From positions 1-64,000 of the forward strand of contig NZ_JANUXX010000006.1 of assembly GCF_024814375.1 (NCBI RefSeq): a stretch of DNA of 64,000 bases. Reading direction: 5' to 3'. The notes under the pieces are model-generated. The model was not told the origin of the DNA. It saw only the letters and a program-made list of their open reading frames with translations, and ran no database searches. This document shows, piece by piece, positions 38,098-49,359 of this stretch (position 1 is the first letter of the stretch; each line of letters begins with the position of its first letter). The translations under genes were made by a program, and so were the position numbers. Source of the stretch: Streptococcus sciuri. Lineage in GTDB: Bacteria; Bacillota; Bacilli; Lactobacillales; Streptococcaceae.

Positions 38098-38127
38098 ATT
38101 ATAGCATAGCTCACCAAAACGACTCAA
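38098..38127 (-). promoter_or_regulatory. Promoter of the glucosaminidase gene, possibly leaderless
   Basis: TTGAGT, 18-bp spacer, TATAAT (38103-38098) preceded by TGC. The expected start of transcription falls at or next to the A of the ATG at 38091. Confidence 0.5.
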
Positions 38128-38235
38128 GAATAAAACATGTTGTCATCCATCACTATAGCACCATTTAAAGATAAAATTGCTAAACAAATTGCTAAAATAA
38201 AAAACAAGTCTTTTATAAACATGTTTTACATTTTT

Positions 38236-38265
38236 AAAAAGCACCCTCTTTTGAGAGTGCTTTTT
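38236..38265 (-). terminator. Terminator of the 38-kb cassette
   Basis: AAAAAGCACCCTC and GAGAGTGCTTTTT arms with a TTTT/AAAA loop and U-tract on both strands. It follows the last small gene of the cassette by 18 bp. Confidence 0.85.
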
Positions 38266-38283
38266 AAATCGGAAATGAAAACT

Positions 38284-38463
38284 TTATTTTCTCCTATGTT
38301 TAGGACGTTTTTTATGCCGAGAAGTTAAAAGAGTCCCTAGAGCAATGCCTATATCATAAAATATATTAACTTTCGTTTTCAAGAAATATGAAAATATGAT
38401 ATTTATTGATAGAGAAAAGAGAAAAACTAAACAAAACAGACCAAAATATTTAAGAACTTTCAT
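38284..38463 (-). CDS. 59-residue membrane protein, tandem paralogue
   Basis: Starts MKVLKYFGLFCLVFL and ends HKKRPKHRRK. It is clearly related to the gene 11 bp upstream (38475). The C-terminal halves (YFL-x2-KVNIF-x-DIGI-x-LG-x-LLT, then KKRPKHRRK) are almost the same, while the N-terminal halves have diverged. It has two membrane segments and a highly basic tail. It is likely a second immunity-type gene made by duplication in the cassette. The tail sequence DNA is repeated nearly base for base in both copies. No named family was recognised. Confidence 0.65.
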   Translation of the reverse strand: MKVLKYFGLFCLVFLFSLSINIIFSYFLKTKVNIFYDIGIALGTLLTSRHKKRPKHRRK

Positions 38464-38474
38464 TAATAAAAACT

Positions 38475-38657
38475 TTATTTTCTCCTATGTTTAGGACGTT
38501 TTTTACGCAGAAAAGTTAAAAGAATCCCTAGAACAATGCCTATATCAGCAAATATATTAACTTTATTGTTCAAAAAGTATGCAAGTGTGATAGCTATAAA
38601 GAGAGGAAAAAAGCGTGAATTAAAGAAACACAGACAAAAACGTTTGATAACTTTCAT
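38475..38657 (-). CDS. 60-residue membrane protein, putative immunity partner
   Basis: Starts MKVIKRFCLCFFNSRFFPLF and ends RKKRPKHRRK. It has two hydrophobic segments (about 14-30 and 34-50) and a basic tail. The ATG overlaps the TAA of the secreted-protein gene (TAATG), so translation is coupled. It is the first of two tandem paralogues. Its place and form match the small gene of the 27-kb cassette (26889). A self-protection role is inferred. Confidence 0.7.
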   Translation of the reverse strand: MKVIKRFCLCFFNSRFFPLFIAITLAYFLNNKVNIFADIGIVLGILLTFLRKKRPKHRRK

Positions 38658-39217
38658 TATATATTAATTCTTCCGTTGTTTGGATATTTATCAATAGAAT
38701 CATACCATCTTGCGATAGCTGTTCCAGGAGATGCTAAACCTAGAGCATAGTCTAAAACTCCTTCGGAGACAATTCCACCTCTACCCCCAATCACTCTAGC
38801 TACAACAGAGCGTACAATAGATTTTGCATCGTGTTTTCCTTGACCTCTGATAAAAGCAGCCAATCCGCCTATTCCTCCCGATATAGCAAGACCTATCCCT
38901 ACATCAATTGCGACAGCTGCTTGCTGTACGGTAATTCCTTGCCAAGCTGATCTAAAGGTCGCCTCTTGTGTTGGTGGCAAAGTGTAGTCTCCTCGCAATT
39001 GTCGTTCTGCAACTTCTTGGATCCATTCTCGAGACACATCAGGGTGATTTTTCGATACTTCATTAACCAAATCATTTACTTGAGATTGAGATAAAGAATT
39101 TGTCACAGTTGTTTGAGAGCTTGTTTCAGCATAAACTGTTGTGATAGTCGGTAGAACAGCAGCATTCAGCGTTACTGCAGTTAAGAATAATGTCGCATAT
39201 TCTGTTGTCTTTTTCAT
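38657..39217 (-). CDS. Secreted 186-residue protein, putative bacteriocin
   Basis: Starts at the ATG at 39217 (MKKTTEYATLFLTAVTLNAA), eight bases after AGGAAG; an ATG three codons earlier is too close to it. The signal peptide ends VYA before ETSS. The mature protein (about 155 residues, no Cys) has a charged helical N-terminal half (SQVNDLVNEVSKNHPDVSRE). A glycine-rich hydrophobic core follows (AAVAIDVGIGLAISGGIGGL), then a basic GRG stretch. No enzyme motif is seen. Translation is coupled to two small membrane proteins. A membrane-active, Sec-exported bacteriocin is the simplest reading; it is inferred from architecture, and I know no named homologue. Confidence 0.7.
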   Translation of the reverse strand: MKKTTEYATLFLTAVTLNAAVLPTITTVYAETSSQTTVTNSLSQSQVNDLVNEVSKNHPDVSREWIQEVAERQLRGDYTLPPTQEATFRSAWQGITVQQAAVAIDVGIGLAISGGIGGLAAFIRGQGKHDAKSIVRSVVARVIGGRGGIVSEGVLDYALGLASPGTAIARWYDSIDKYPNNGRINI

Positions 39218-39433
39218 ATCATACACTTCCTTACGAATTGACTATGAACTTCTTTAGGTAGCTATACCATTTTATAACGACATACAGACAATCACAGAAT
39301 ATTGTTTTTGCTTTTTGACTCTTCTTATTTCCTTTCTACTGCAACTATCCAAGCTAAGTGTACCACATTAAAAAGGCAAAAACAACTATTTTGTAAGCGT
39401 TTTTATAAAAAGAAGCTACTTGTAGAGAGAAAC

Positions 39434-39466
39434 CAAAAAAATCTCCCAAGAATTTTTTTGGGAGAT
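39434..39466 (-). terminator. Terminator of proS operon
   Basis: ATCTCCCAA and TTGGGAGAT arms around an A/T-rich loop are followed on the minus strand by seven Ts, just after the proS stop. Confidence 0.85.
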
Positions 39467-39471
39467 AAAGT

Positions 39472-41331
<1,860 letters not shown>

Positions 41332-41415
41332 CTAAACTAGTCGCTATAAGCGACTTCCTTTCTTTTTGTCAACATAGGAACAAGTTGTGATATCTTGCTC
41401 AGTTTTATCTCTTTT

Positions 41416-42675
41416 TTAGAAAAAAGCACGCATGATGTCATTCCATGTAACAGCTATCATTAAAATAAACATGATAGCAACACCTGCCAGCGTGACATAT
41501 GTCTCTGTCTCCTGCCGTAGTGGCTTGCGTCGTATAGCTTCTAGGATATTGATGACAATTTTGCCACCGTCAAGAGCAGGAATGGGAATGAGATTCATAA
41601 TTCCCAGATTAATTGAGAGCATAGCAAGTAACTGCAAAACTGTTTCGAATCCTGCTCGTGCTGCTTGATCAGTCAACTGGTACATCGCAACTGGACCACC
41701 TAGCTTATTGATGCTAAAATGGGTGATTAATCCTTTTAAACTATTAAGAATAAGAAAAGCACTATCCCAAGCTTGCTTGAGCCCACCAAGTATTTTATCT
41801 GCCAGACTCGTTTTTAAAGCAGGCTGAACACCGATCATGTAGGTTCCATTTTGCTTTTTCGGAATAATCGTTAATTTCTTTATTTTATTGTCAGACTTGA
41901 CGATGACCGAAATGGACTGTCCTTTTTTGAGTCCATCTGTCGAGGTCTCAACAGCATCAACTAAACTCTGCCAATTGGTGACCTTGCTCTTTCCAATTTT
42001 TAAAATCTGATCATTGTCTCTGACACCTGCTTGATACATAGCACCATCTGAAGTCACACGGAAATGATTGCTTGAGTAGTCAGCAACCCCACCTGCTAAA
42101 AAGGCTAAAAAGACAAAGACCACAGCTCCTAAGATAAAGTTATTCATAGGACCAGCAAAATTAGTGATTAAACGCCCCCAGACGCTAGCATTTTGGTATT
42201 GTACATCAAGCGGAGCGATACGTAACTCTGTTCCATCCTCCTCTATAATGGTAGCATCGTGGTTAACAGGGTAGGTCTTGGCCTCATCCATGACAAGACC
42301 AGTTATCACAAGTTTATCATCAAGATCATAACTTGTGACATTCATAGGCAGGCTATTCATATTTGCTGCTTTTTGTGAGAGGTCAATACAAGTGACAAGC
42401 CCATCCTTGTTTAACGTGAGATTTGCTGGGCTTCCCGTCTTAATCTCAGTGATATCATCTCCCCAACCCGCCATACGCACGTATCCTCCTAAAGGTAAGA
42501 TACGTAACGTGTAGGTTGTTCCATCCTGACTACGATGCGCAAAAATCTTTGGCCCCATACCGATAGAAAATTCACGTACCAAGATACCTGATTTTTTAGC
42601 AAAATACAAATGCCCAAACTCATGTACGATAACGATAAGCCCAAAAACGATGATAAAAGTGATAATTCCTAACAT
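41416..42675 (-). CDS. rseP: Site-2 zinc metalloprotease RseP/Eep
   Basis: 419 residues. The HExxH zinc site is in the first membrane helix ([16 protein letters not shown]), a PDZ domain lies in the middle ([20 protein letters not shown]), and the second metal-ligand motif is [13 protein letters not shown]. It cleaves membrane-embedded substrates; streptococcal Eep-type members process signal peptides into peptide pheromones. It lies 35 bp after cdsA. Confidence 0.93.
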   Translation of the reverse strand: MLGIITFIIVFGLIVIVHEFGHLYFAKKSGILVREFSIGMGPKIFAHRSQDGTTYTLRILPLGGYVRMAGWGDDITEIKTGSPANLTLNKDGLVTCIDLSQKAANMNSLPMNVTSYDLDDKLVITGLVMDEAKTYPVNHDATIIEEDGTELRIAPLDVQYQNASVWGRLITNFAGPMNNFILGAVVFVFLAFLAGGVADYSSNHFRVTSDGAMYQAGVRDNDQILKIGKSKVTNWQSLVDAVETSTDGLKKGQSISVIVKSDNKIKKLTIIPKKQNGTYMIGVQPALKTSLADKILGGLKQAWDSAFLILNSLKGLITHFSINKLGGPVAMYQLTDQAARAGFETVLQLLAMLSINLGIMNLIPIPALDGGKIVINILEAIRRKPLRQETETYVTLAGVAIMFILMIAVTWNDIMRAFF

Positions 42676-42710
42676 AGCATTCCTTTCTTTATAGGTGTAT
42701 CACCTCAAGG

Positions 42711-43505
42711 CTAAAATAAGCCAAAGAAGTGCATAATCGGAAAAACAAAAATCATACTATCAAAGCGGTCTAAGATACCACCATGACCAGGAATGAGCCT
42801 ACCAGAATCCTTTACACCATAGCGACGCTTTATACTGCTTTCTACCAAATCGCCAAATTGTCCAAAAATACTAAAAAGAATAACCAGAAACAACATCACA
42901 ATAAAATGATGTGGAGCATAGACGGACTTATCCACTAACATAAAAACAAAAGCAATCACAACTGCAGACAGAACACCACCCAAACTACCTTCAATAGTTT
43001 TATTGGGCGACACTGCAGGCAAAAGCTTCCGTTGTCCAAAACGACGCCCAATAAAATAGGCACCACTGTCAGTCGCCCAAACGATAAAGAGAGCTAACAG
43101 TACTTTATCCAAACCTGCTATTCGAGCATTAACGAGATTTTGAAAACCAATTCCCACATAAAGGCTAGCAGCAATTGGAAAGACTGCTTCCTCAAAGGAA
43201 TAGCGACTGCTATTTAGAACCGTACCAGCTAGTATCAAAAGAACCAAGATACTGTAAGCAGAAAAACTGGCATCCACAGGTAAAAAACCAAGGTAATTGT
43301 CCAGCGGTACTACAAGAGAAAAAGTAGCTAACATCGCAAGAAGTCCTTCAAGAGAGAAGATTTCTAAGCGACGCATCTTAAGCAACTCAGATACTCCAAT
43401 CATAGCGAGCAACCCAATTAAAAGCTGAAAGGGCAAGCCACCTAAACAAAGGAAAGGAAGAAAAATAGCTAATGCTATCCCCCCCCACATAATGCGTTCT
43501 TTCAT
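42711..43505 (-). CDS. cdsA: Phosphatidate cytidylyltransferase
   Basis: 264 residues with about eight membrane segments. The family signature near the C-terminus is visible (GVKDSGRLIPGHGGILDRFDS), with ATDSGAYFIGRRFG and SPNKTIEGSLGG before it. It makes CDP-diacylglycerol for phospholipid synthesis. The start is 11 bp after uppS; the two are co-translated in most streptococci. Confidence 0.95.
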   Translation of the reverse strand: MKERIMWGGIALAIFLPFLCLGGLPFQLLIGLLAMIGVSELLKMRRLEIFSLEGLLAMLATFSLVVPLDNYLGFLPVDASFSAYSILVLLILAGTVLNSSRYSFEEAVFPIAASLYVGIGFQNLVNARIAGLDKVLLALFIVWATDSGAYFIGRRFGQRKLLPAVSPNKTIEGSLGGVLSAVVIAFVFMLVDKSVYAPHHFIVMLFLVILFSIFGQFGDLVESSIKRRYGVKDSGRLIPGHGGILDRFDSMIFVFPIMHFFGLF

Positions 43506-43516
43506 AACATAACTCC

Positions 43517-44269
43517 TTACACACCACCAAATCGGCGTTGGCGTTGATTATATTCTTTGATTGCCTCGTAGAGACCTTCTCGTTTAAAATCTGGCCACAA
43601 GGTCTTTGTAAAGTAAAATTCACTATAGGCAGACTGCCATGGCAAAAAGTTACTCAAACGTAACTCTCCACTAGTTCGGATGATGAGATCCGGATTGCGA
43701 TAGAGATAAGGCAACTGACTCGTCATAAGATGATTATCTATAAGATCTTCATTGATATCATCGAGTTCAAGTTCTCCTTTTTGCACCGCAAATGCAATAC
43801 GCTTTATCGTCTGCACCAGCTCCGAGCGTCCACCATAGTTTAGAGCAAAGTTGAGCACTAAACCTGAGTTATGCTTGGTAGTTGCAATCGCACGACTCAT
43901 AGCATCAAGAGTCGCCTCAGGCAGACGCTCAAGTTCACCAATCACTTGAATGCGAACGTTATTTTCATGGAGTTTTGGAACGTATTTATCAAAAAACTCG
44001 ACAGGCAAATTCATAATAAAGGAAATTTCATCATCTGGTCGAGACCAATTTTCCGTTGAAAAAGCATAAACCGTCAGTACTTTGACGCCAAAATCTGATG
44101 CTGCAATGGTGACCTCTTGCAGAGCATCCATTCCTGCCTTATGCCCAAAAACTCGTGGTTGCAAGCGCTTCTTTGCCCAACGACCATTGCCATCCATGAT
44201 AATAGCAATATGATTTGGAACTTTATCTAACTCAGTAGGTACTTGTTTTTTCTTAAATGTAAACATCAT
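43517..44269 (-). CDS. uppS: Undecaprenyl diphosphate synthase
   Basis: 250 residues of cis-prenyltransferase. The catalytic IAIIMDGNGRWAKKR contains the key Asp, with VLTVYAFSTENWSRP and DLIIRTSGELRLSNFLPWQS after it. It makes the C55 lipid carrier for peptidoglycan and wall polysaccharides. It is the first gene of the operon and is separated from yajC by a terminator. Confidence 0.96.
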   Translation of the reverse strand: MMFTFKKKQVPTELDKVPNHIAIIMDGNGRWAKKRLQPRVFGHKAGMDALQEVTIAASDFGVKVLTVYAFSTENWSRPDDEISFIMNLPVEFFDKYVPKLHENNVRIQVIGELERLPEATLDAMSRAIATTKHNSGLVLNFALNYGGRSELVQTIKRIAFAVQKGELELDDINEDLIDNHLMTSQLPYLYRNPDLIIRTSGELRLSNFLPWQSAYSEFYFTKTLWPDFKREGLYEAIKEYNQRQRRFGGV

Positions 44270-44379
44270 TCTTAATCTTTTTCTCGATTTATCCTCTAAA
44301 AAATAAAATCTTATTGCTTTATTTTACCATATTTATGTTCAATATTAAATGTTTTTAGCATGTTTAGTGTCTTCTTGAT

Positions 44380-44412
44380 AAAAAAGAGACTAGATAATCT
44401 AGTCTCTTTTTT
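44380..44412 (-). terminator. Terminator between yajC and uppS
   Basis: AAAAAAGAGACTAGAT and ATCTAGTCTCTTTTTT are almost perfectly self-complementary arms. It lies 22 bp after the yajC stop and has T-runs on both strands. Confidence 0.85.
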
Positions 44413-44434
44413 AGTATAAGCTCTCTAAAAGCAC

Positions 44435-44782
44435 TTAATTTTCAGTATCTACTGATTTATCTAGCTTTTCATCATCGCTTGATATAGCAGTTTCTGCTGT
44501 CTCGATGCTAGTCTCTTCTCTTACTGCTTCATTTTTTGCAACCACGCGCTTAATCGCTGAAATCTCAAAAGTTAAATAAACCCCTTCGATATCAAGAACC
44601 ATCTTTTGAGCATCACGATCAACCTCGTCTACCTTACCATAAAGTCCACCAATAGTGACAACTTCATCACCTGGTTGGATAGCACTCAGTTGTTCTTGAC
44701 GTTGTTGTGCTTGCTTTTTTTGACTACGTTGCATAAACCAAATCATCGCAACCATCAGCACAATCATTAATATTGCTGGCAT
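44435..44782 (-). CDS. yajC: Preprotein translocase subunit YajC
   Basis: 115 residues. A single N-terminal membrane helix (LMIVLMVAMIWFMQRSQKKQ) is followed by a small soluble domain (IQPGDEVVTIGGLYGKVDEV) and an acidic Ser/Thr tail. YajC binds SecDF or SecYEG; streptococci lack SecDF, so its role here is less clear. It is a single gene. Confidence 0.9.
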   Translation of the reverse strand: MPAILMIVLMVAMIWFMQRSQKKQAQQRQEQLSAIQPGDEVVTIGGLYGKVDEVDRDAQKMVLDIEGVYLTFEISAIKRVVAKNEAVREETSIETAETAISSDDEKLDKSVDTEN

Positions 44783-44885
44783 AATGTCTCCTCTAAACTA
44801 TCATTTACTAGAAAATGCGCTGGCATTTTCCAAAAGCTCCTATACTATATCAAAAATCTGCAATCCTAGCAAGTCTTACTCACTA

Positions 44886-45227
44886 TCAAGCAATAAAATC
44901 TTTAATAGCCTCAACGCTCAGTGAAGAGTCACAAACCACATGCACCTCACCTGCTTTCGCTTCTAAAAGCGCTGGAACAGTTGGAATCGTATAAGTTTCA
45001 CGAAAAGCTGCAATCTCGCTAGCATCCTTTACATTATCACTCTCCAGATAGCTAACTTTAACTCCTGTTTCATTAACAACCTGTGCTAGTTTTGGGACAA
45101 AAAGTTGGCAGTAAGGACAGGTAGGACGACCGATAAAGGCAATCATGTCCTCACCTTTTGTGATACGTTCCTCTAAATCAAAAATAGAAATTTCTGTCAT
45201 AGTTTCAATAGCTTCATCAAATGTCAT
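44886..45227 (-). CDS. Thioredoxin-like protein with CPYC site
   Basis: 113 residues from MTFDEAIETM at 45227, which has AAAGGAG nine bases upstream; an ATG 20 codons earlier has none. The active site is GRPTCPYCQLFVPKL and the cis-Pro region TIPTVPALLE. There is no signal peptide, so it is cytoplasmic. It resembles the short thioredoxin-like proteins sometimes called bacteriocin transport accessory proteins (PedC type), but no bacteriocin exporter is nearby. Its partner is unknown. Confidence 0.8.
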   Translation of the reverse strand: MTFDEAIETMTEISIFDLEERITKGEDMIAFIGRPTCPYCQLFVPKLAQVVNETGVKVSYLESDNVKDASEIAAFRETYTIPTVPALLEAKAGEVHVVCDSSLSVEAIKDFIA

Positions 45228-45323
45228 GATTCTTTCTCCTTTAGTCTCTAATGTCTTCATCATATCGTTTTTGAAGAAAAGAGGCAACTATCCGCTACGC
45301 AAGTAAGCTAAATGTCTAATAGC

Positions 45324-46183
45324 TTACTCCTTAGTATCATAGCCATTAGGAAGATTAAAATACCATGTCCAAGCCCTTTCTATGATTTTATCAATATCAT
45401 CAAAAGTAGACTTCCAGCCATTGTTCTCCCTTTTTTTAGAAAAAGCAATAAGTAAATCTGGAACTCTCCAAAACAACATTCTGCCATCTCAATAGGAATA
45501 ATAGGTTCTGTTACATGATGGGTTACCTCAATCATTTGGAGATTAGAAAAACTATCGAAGAACCTAAATTAAAAACCATTGATATACTCCCCCTATCTTA
45601 AATAGTCAATAGCAAAGATAGGAGAAAACAGATGTTCGTAGTTACGCACACTTGTTCATCAGAAGTCTGATTACTATCTCCAAAAATCATAGGTTTATCA
45701 CACTTTCATTTTGCCACCTACAACATTCAAATACCGTAAGACCTCAAATCTGATACCATGCTTAGTCTGCCCACTTCATGGTATTTTCCATCATAAGCTT
45801 ACTCTCACCATAAGAATCCATAGGATGTTATGGAAGTGCTATTGTTAATGAAAGGATAAGTTTTTTTACATCAAATTCTCGCATAACTTCAAAGAGATGC
45901 ACCATACCAGCTGTGTTATTATCAAAATATTTGAGAGGATTTGCCATAGAATCTTCAAAAAGAGAAAAGAAGGCAAAGTGGATAGCTGCTTTTCTTTCTA
46001 AATTTTCAGAAAAGACCTTGCGCATAAAATGTCTATCAGCAATATCTCCCTCGTAAAAGCATGCTTTTTATGTCCCATTGCAAGGCTATTAGCAACAATC
46101 ACTTCTTCATGTGCTTTTTCAATCAAACAATCAACTATGTGAGAACAGATAGCGTCTGCTCCATCTAATACTAAAATTGACAT
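45324..46183 (-). pseudogene. galE: UDP-glucose 4-epimerase, degraded
   Basis: The minus strand reads as a full-length but damaged GalE of about 286 codons. The start is MSILVLDGADAICSH, where the usual GGAGYIGSH is corrupted. [20 protein letters not shown] and [20 protein letters not shown] follow after a frame change. Later come a PMDSYGESKLMMENTMKW-like piece and a C-terminal piece DDIDKIIERAWTWYFNLPNG ending YDTKE at 45324. There are several frameshifts and stops, and part of the middle is missing. No other galactose genes are nearby. Confidence 0.8.
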
Positions 46184-46361
46184 AGCCATTTCCACACAAA
46201 TTTCTCTAACGCATGGCCTTTCTATTTTTCAAGTCTTATTATGAGGTCAAACTATTGATTCTTGTCCTGTTTAATCATATCTTTTACTACTTTGTCCATT
46301 TTTTCAACATCGTCAATCTAACATAACAAATTCCATGCTCTCACAATGGGAGTTATTTTTG

Positions 46362-46390
46362 TTTACTTTCCTTGCAAAAGATACTATAAT
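46362..46390 (+). promoter_or_regulatory. Promoter of the YeiH-family gene
   Basis: TTTACT, 17-bp spacer, TATAAT (46385-46390), about 46 bp before the likely start at 46437. Confidence 0.6.
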
Positions 46391-46436
46391 GGTAATACAT
46401 TATTTTAATAAATTTCTCATTACTTTAGGAGGTTTT

Positions 46437-47453
46437 ATGGTTCATCGTTATGCACCTGGAATTGGTATATGTCTTTTCATCTCAACCATCGCTTGGTTTT
46501 TGGGGCATTATTTTCCAGTTATTGGTGCCCCTGTTTTTGGCTTACTAATGGGAATTGCTGTGGGTATGGGCTACACTAACAGAGAAAAAACAACAGCAGG
46601 CATTGCCTTTACATCTAAGTATCTCTTGCAAACCGCTGTTGTCTTTTTAGGTTTTGGGCTTAATATGACACAGGTTTTGCGAGTCGGAGAACAGTCTTTA
46701 CCCATAATTATCGTGACCATCAGTATCGCTTTGGTTACGGCTTACCTTTTAGCTAAGTTTTTCAAACTCCCGACTGATAATGCGACTCTGATTGGGGTCG
46801 GATCCTCTATCTGCGGTGGATCTGCCATTGCAGCGACTGCTCCTATTATTGAAGCAAGTGACGATGATGTAGCTACTTCGATTTCCGTCATTTTCTTTTT
46901 CAATCTCATTGCAGCACTCACCTTTCCTAGCCTTGGAGAGTGGTTGGGGTTAAGTCATCATGGCTTTGCCATTTTCTCAGGAACGGCTGTCAATGATACA
47001 TCATCAGTAACAGCAACTGCCTCCGCTTGGGATGTTATACATAATAGTCATACACTAGCCGAAGCAACAATCGTTAAGTTAACACGCACATTAGCTATTA
47101 TCCCTATCACACTAGCCCTCTCCACTTATCGCTATCACAAAATCAACAAAGAGCAAACCAAAGTACAAACTTTTAAACTTTCTAAAGTCTTTCCGATTTT
47201 CATCGTCTACTTTGTCATTGCTTCTCTGATAACAACCTTATTTAGCAGCATGGGCTGGAATATGGGAATATTTCACATGTTACAACAACTCTCCAAATTC
47301 CTCATCGTCATGGCTATGTCTGCTATCGGGATCAATACCAATCTCGTCAAGCTAATCAAGACAGGTGGAACTGCCATTGGACTTGGTGCTTGTTGCTGGA
47401 TTGCTGTCATTGTAGCAAGTCTTATCATGCAACATGTGATGGGAATTTGGTAA
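46437..47453 (+). CDS. YeiH/UPF0324-family membrane protein (putative sulfate exporter)
   Basis: 338 residues from [11 protein letters not shown] at 46437, preceded by TTAGGAGG; an in-frame ATG at 46335 lies before the promoter. It has ten or so membrane segments; [38 protein letters not shown] and [18 protein letters not shown] are family hallmarks. The family is annotated as putative sulfate exporters, with little direct evidence. It is a single gene with a terminator. Confidence 0.85.
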   Translation: MVHRYAPGIGICLFISTIAWFLGHYFPVIGAPVFGLLMGIAVGMGYTNREKTTAGIAFTSKYLLQTAVVFLGFGLNMTQVLRVGEQSLPIIIVTISIALVTAYLLAKFFKLPTDNATLIGVGSSICGGSAIAATAPIIEASDDDVATSISVIFFFNLIAALTFPSLGEWLGLSHHGFAIFSGTAVNDTSSVTATASAWDVIHNSHTLAEATIVKLTRTLAIIPITLALSTYRYHKINKEQTKVQTFKLSKVFPIFIVYFVIASLITTLFSSMGWNMGIFHMLQQLSKFLIVMAMSAIGINTNLVKLIKTGGTAIGLGACCWIAVIVASLIMQHVMGIW

Positions 47454-47466
47454 ATTGATAAAAAGG

Positions 47467-47492
47467 AATCATCCGAAAGCCTCGGATGATTT
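47467..47492 (+). terminator. Terminator after YeiH-family gene
   Basis: ATCATCCGA and TCGGATGAT arms (AAGCC loop) are followed by TTTTTT. Confidence 0.85.
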
Positions 47493-47596
47493 TTTAATGG
47501 AGAAAACGAGATGATTATACATCACTGTTTATAATATACCTGCACTTTATTTCTAAACTTTCTACTCAATAGAATAGGAGAAAAATGATAATTTTA

Positions 47597-47634
47597 AAAA
47601 TTAACTTGACTTAATTTTAAAATTAATGTATATT
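47597..47634 (+). promoter_or_regulatory. MtsR/ScaR/SloR-type operator and promoter of the Mn operon
   Basis: AAAATTAA-CTTGAC-TTAATTTT (47597-47618) is a perfect inverted repeat. It contains the AATTAACTTGACTTAATTTT core known from streptococcal manganese-regulator targets. The TTGACT in its centre (47606-47611) is the -35 box; TATATT (47629-47634), 17 bp on, is the -10. Binding of a Mn-loaded DtxR-family repressor would shut off the operon. The regulator gene is not in this window. Confidence 0.8.
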
Positions 47635-47653
47635 AAAATCATGAGGTAACAAT

Positions 47654-48376
47654 ATGATTGAAATAAAAAAGCTCAGTGTGTCCTATCATCAGGTTCTAGC
47701 CTTGGAGGACATCACTTTAAATATAACAGGTCCTACCATTACGGGAATTTTAGGACCAAATGGAGCAGGTAAATCTACCCTACTCAAAGGAATGCTCGGC
47801 ATTATTGACCACAAAGGACAGACCCTTTTAGACGGAGCAGCCATTCATAAGAATAGAGGCAAGGTTGCCTATGTTGAACAAAAGGCAGCTATTGACTTCA
47901 CCTTTCCTATTACCGTTAAAGAATGTGTATCTTTGGGACTCTACCCTAAAATCAAACTCTTTAGCCGCCTGAAAGAAACGGACTGGAAAAAGGTACTCCT
48001 TGCCCTTGAAACGGTCGGTATGGCAGACTTTGCCAATCGTCAAATCAGCGAATTATCTGGAGGACAGTTCCAACGAGTTCTCATTGCTCGCTGTCTAGTA
48101 CAAGACGCCGACTATATCTTCCTTGATGAACCTTTTGTCGGAATTGATTCGGTCAGCGAGGAAATTATCATGACAACCCTACGAAAACTCAAAGACGAGG
48201 GCAAGACCATTCTCATCGTCCACCACGATTTGACCAAGGTCAAAAACTATTTTGACCATGTTCTACTGTTGAATCGTCAGGTATTAGGCTTTGGAGAAAC
48301 ACAGACTACCTTTACTAAAGAACATCTTCAAGCCACCTATGGACCTCAACTCATCATCATGGAGGAGGAGAAATGA
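47654..48376 (+). CDS. mtsB: Manganese/iron ABC transporter ATP-binding protein
   Basis: 240 residues. Walker A is [15 protein letters not shown], the Q-loop [20 protein letters not shown] is typical of metal (Psa/Mts/Sca) transporters, then [15 protein letters not shown] and [12 protein letters not shown]. It powers metal import. It overlaps the permease gene by 4 bp (ATGA). The name mtsB follows the S. pyogenes operon; psaB, scaC and sloA are equivalents. Confidence 0.9.
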   Translation: MIEIKKLSVSYHQVLALEDITLNITGPTITGILGPNGAGKSTLLKGMLGIIDHKGQTLLDGAAIHKNRGKVAYVEQKAAIDFTFPITVKECVSLGLYPKIKLFSRLKETDWKKVLLALETVGMADFANRQISELSGGQFQRVLIARCLVQDADYIFLDEPFVGIDSVSEEIIMTTLRKLKDEGKTILIVHHDLTKVKNYFDHVLLLNRQVLGFGETQTTFTKEHLQATYGPQLIIMEEEK

Positions 48377-49212
48377 TTCACGAATTTATTGAAGGATTGC
48401 ACGATTTTCACTTTCTGCAAAATGCTCTCATTACAGCTATTGTTATTGGAATTGTTGCTGGAGCAGTAGGATGTTTCATCATCCTCCGAGGACTTTCCCT
48501 CATGGGAGATGCCATTTCTCACGCTGTTTTACCCGGTGTAGCACTCTCCTTTATTCTCGGTATCAATTTCTTTATCGGTGCGATTGCCTTTGGACTGCTT
48601 GCCTCGGTCATCATCACCTATATCAAGGGAAATAGTAGTATTAAGAGCGACACCGCAATTGGAATTACCTTTTCTGCCTTTCTAGCTCTAGGGGTTATTT
48701 TAATCGGAGTCGCCAACAGTTCAACCGACCTTTTCCATATTCTCTTTGGAAATATCCTTGCTGTGCAGGACGTGGACAAATGGATTACTATCGGAGTAGG
48801 TGCTTTAGTCCTCTTTCTCATCTGGCTCTTCTTTAAGCCATTGCTCATTACTTCTTTTGACCCTTTACTTGCTAAATCGATGGGCATGCCAGTTGAAGCC
48901 TACCACTACTTGTTGATGATACTGTTGACTTTAGTATCTGTTACCGCCATGCAAAGTGTCGGCACGATTCTCATTGTTGCCATGCTAATTACACCAGCCG
49001 CCACTGCTTATCTCTATGTAAAAAGCCTTAAATCCATGATTTTCCTTTCATCAACGCTTGGAGCACTTGCTTCTGTTCTTGGACTGTTCATTGGCTATAG
49101 CTTTAATATCGCTGCAGGCTCTAGCATTGTCTTGACTTCTGCTAGTATTTTCTTACTCATCTTTCTCTTTGCACCAAAAGAAGGAATTCTGAGTCACCAT
49201 TTTACATCGTAA
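48373..49212 (+). CDS. mtsC: Manganese/iron ABC transporter permease
   Basis: 279 residues with eight or nine membrane segments of the ABC-3 family. [20 protein letters not shown] is the conserved EAA-like loop region, and [20 protein letters not shown] is diagnostic. It is the membrane channel for the Mn2+/Fe2+ importer. In this operon the lipoprotein gene comes last, after a 147-bp spacer. Confidence 0.9.
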   Translation: MIHEFIEGLHDFHFLQNALITAIVIGIVAGAVGCFIILRGLSLMGDAISHAVLPGVALSFILGINFFIGAIAFGLLASVIITYIKGNSSIKSDTAIGITFSAFLALGVILIGVANSSTDLFHILFGNILAVQDVDKWITIGVGALVLFLIWLFFKPLLITSFDPLLAKSMGMPVEAYHYLLMILLTLVSVTAMQSVGTILIVAMLITPAATAYLYVKSLKSMIFLSSTLGALASVLGLFIGYSFNIAAGSSIVLTSASIFLLIFLFAPKEGILSHHFTS

Positions 49213-49359
49213 GGAGATTGAACTATGAAAACCTATCCACCTTAGAGGGTGTTTCTATCACTACTTGATCACATCTCAACTTTTTCACTTAGCCAGTTTG
49301 ACACTTGCAATAACTCCAGATACTGGCTCACTATTTTGATTTTATTTAAGGAGAACATT
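49213..49359 (+). other. Spacer in the Mn operon with vestigial start
   Basis: Directly after the permease stop there is AAGGAGATTGAACT and an ATG, but the frame ends after six codons (MKTYPP). This may be a broken gene start or a leader that couples ribosomes into the lipoprotein gene. No terminator was seen. Confidence 0.35.

Noticed and set aside
39227..39235. ComX (cin) box near the 38-kb cassette
   Set aside because: The sequence is TACGAATT with the wrong last base and no convincing spacing, so late-competence control is not supported.
46335..46436. 34-residue N-terminal extension of the YeiH-family protein
   Set aside because: It starts upstream of the predicted promoter and has no ribosome site; TTAGGAGG precedes the ATG at 46437.
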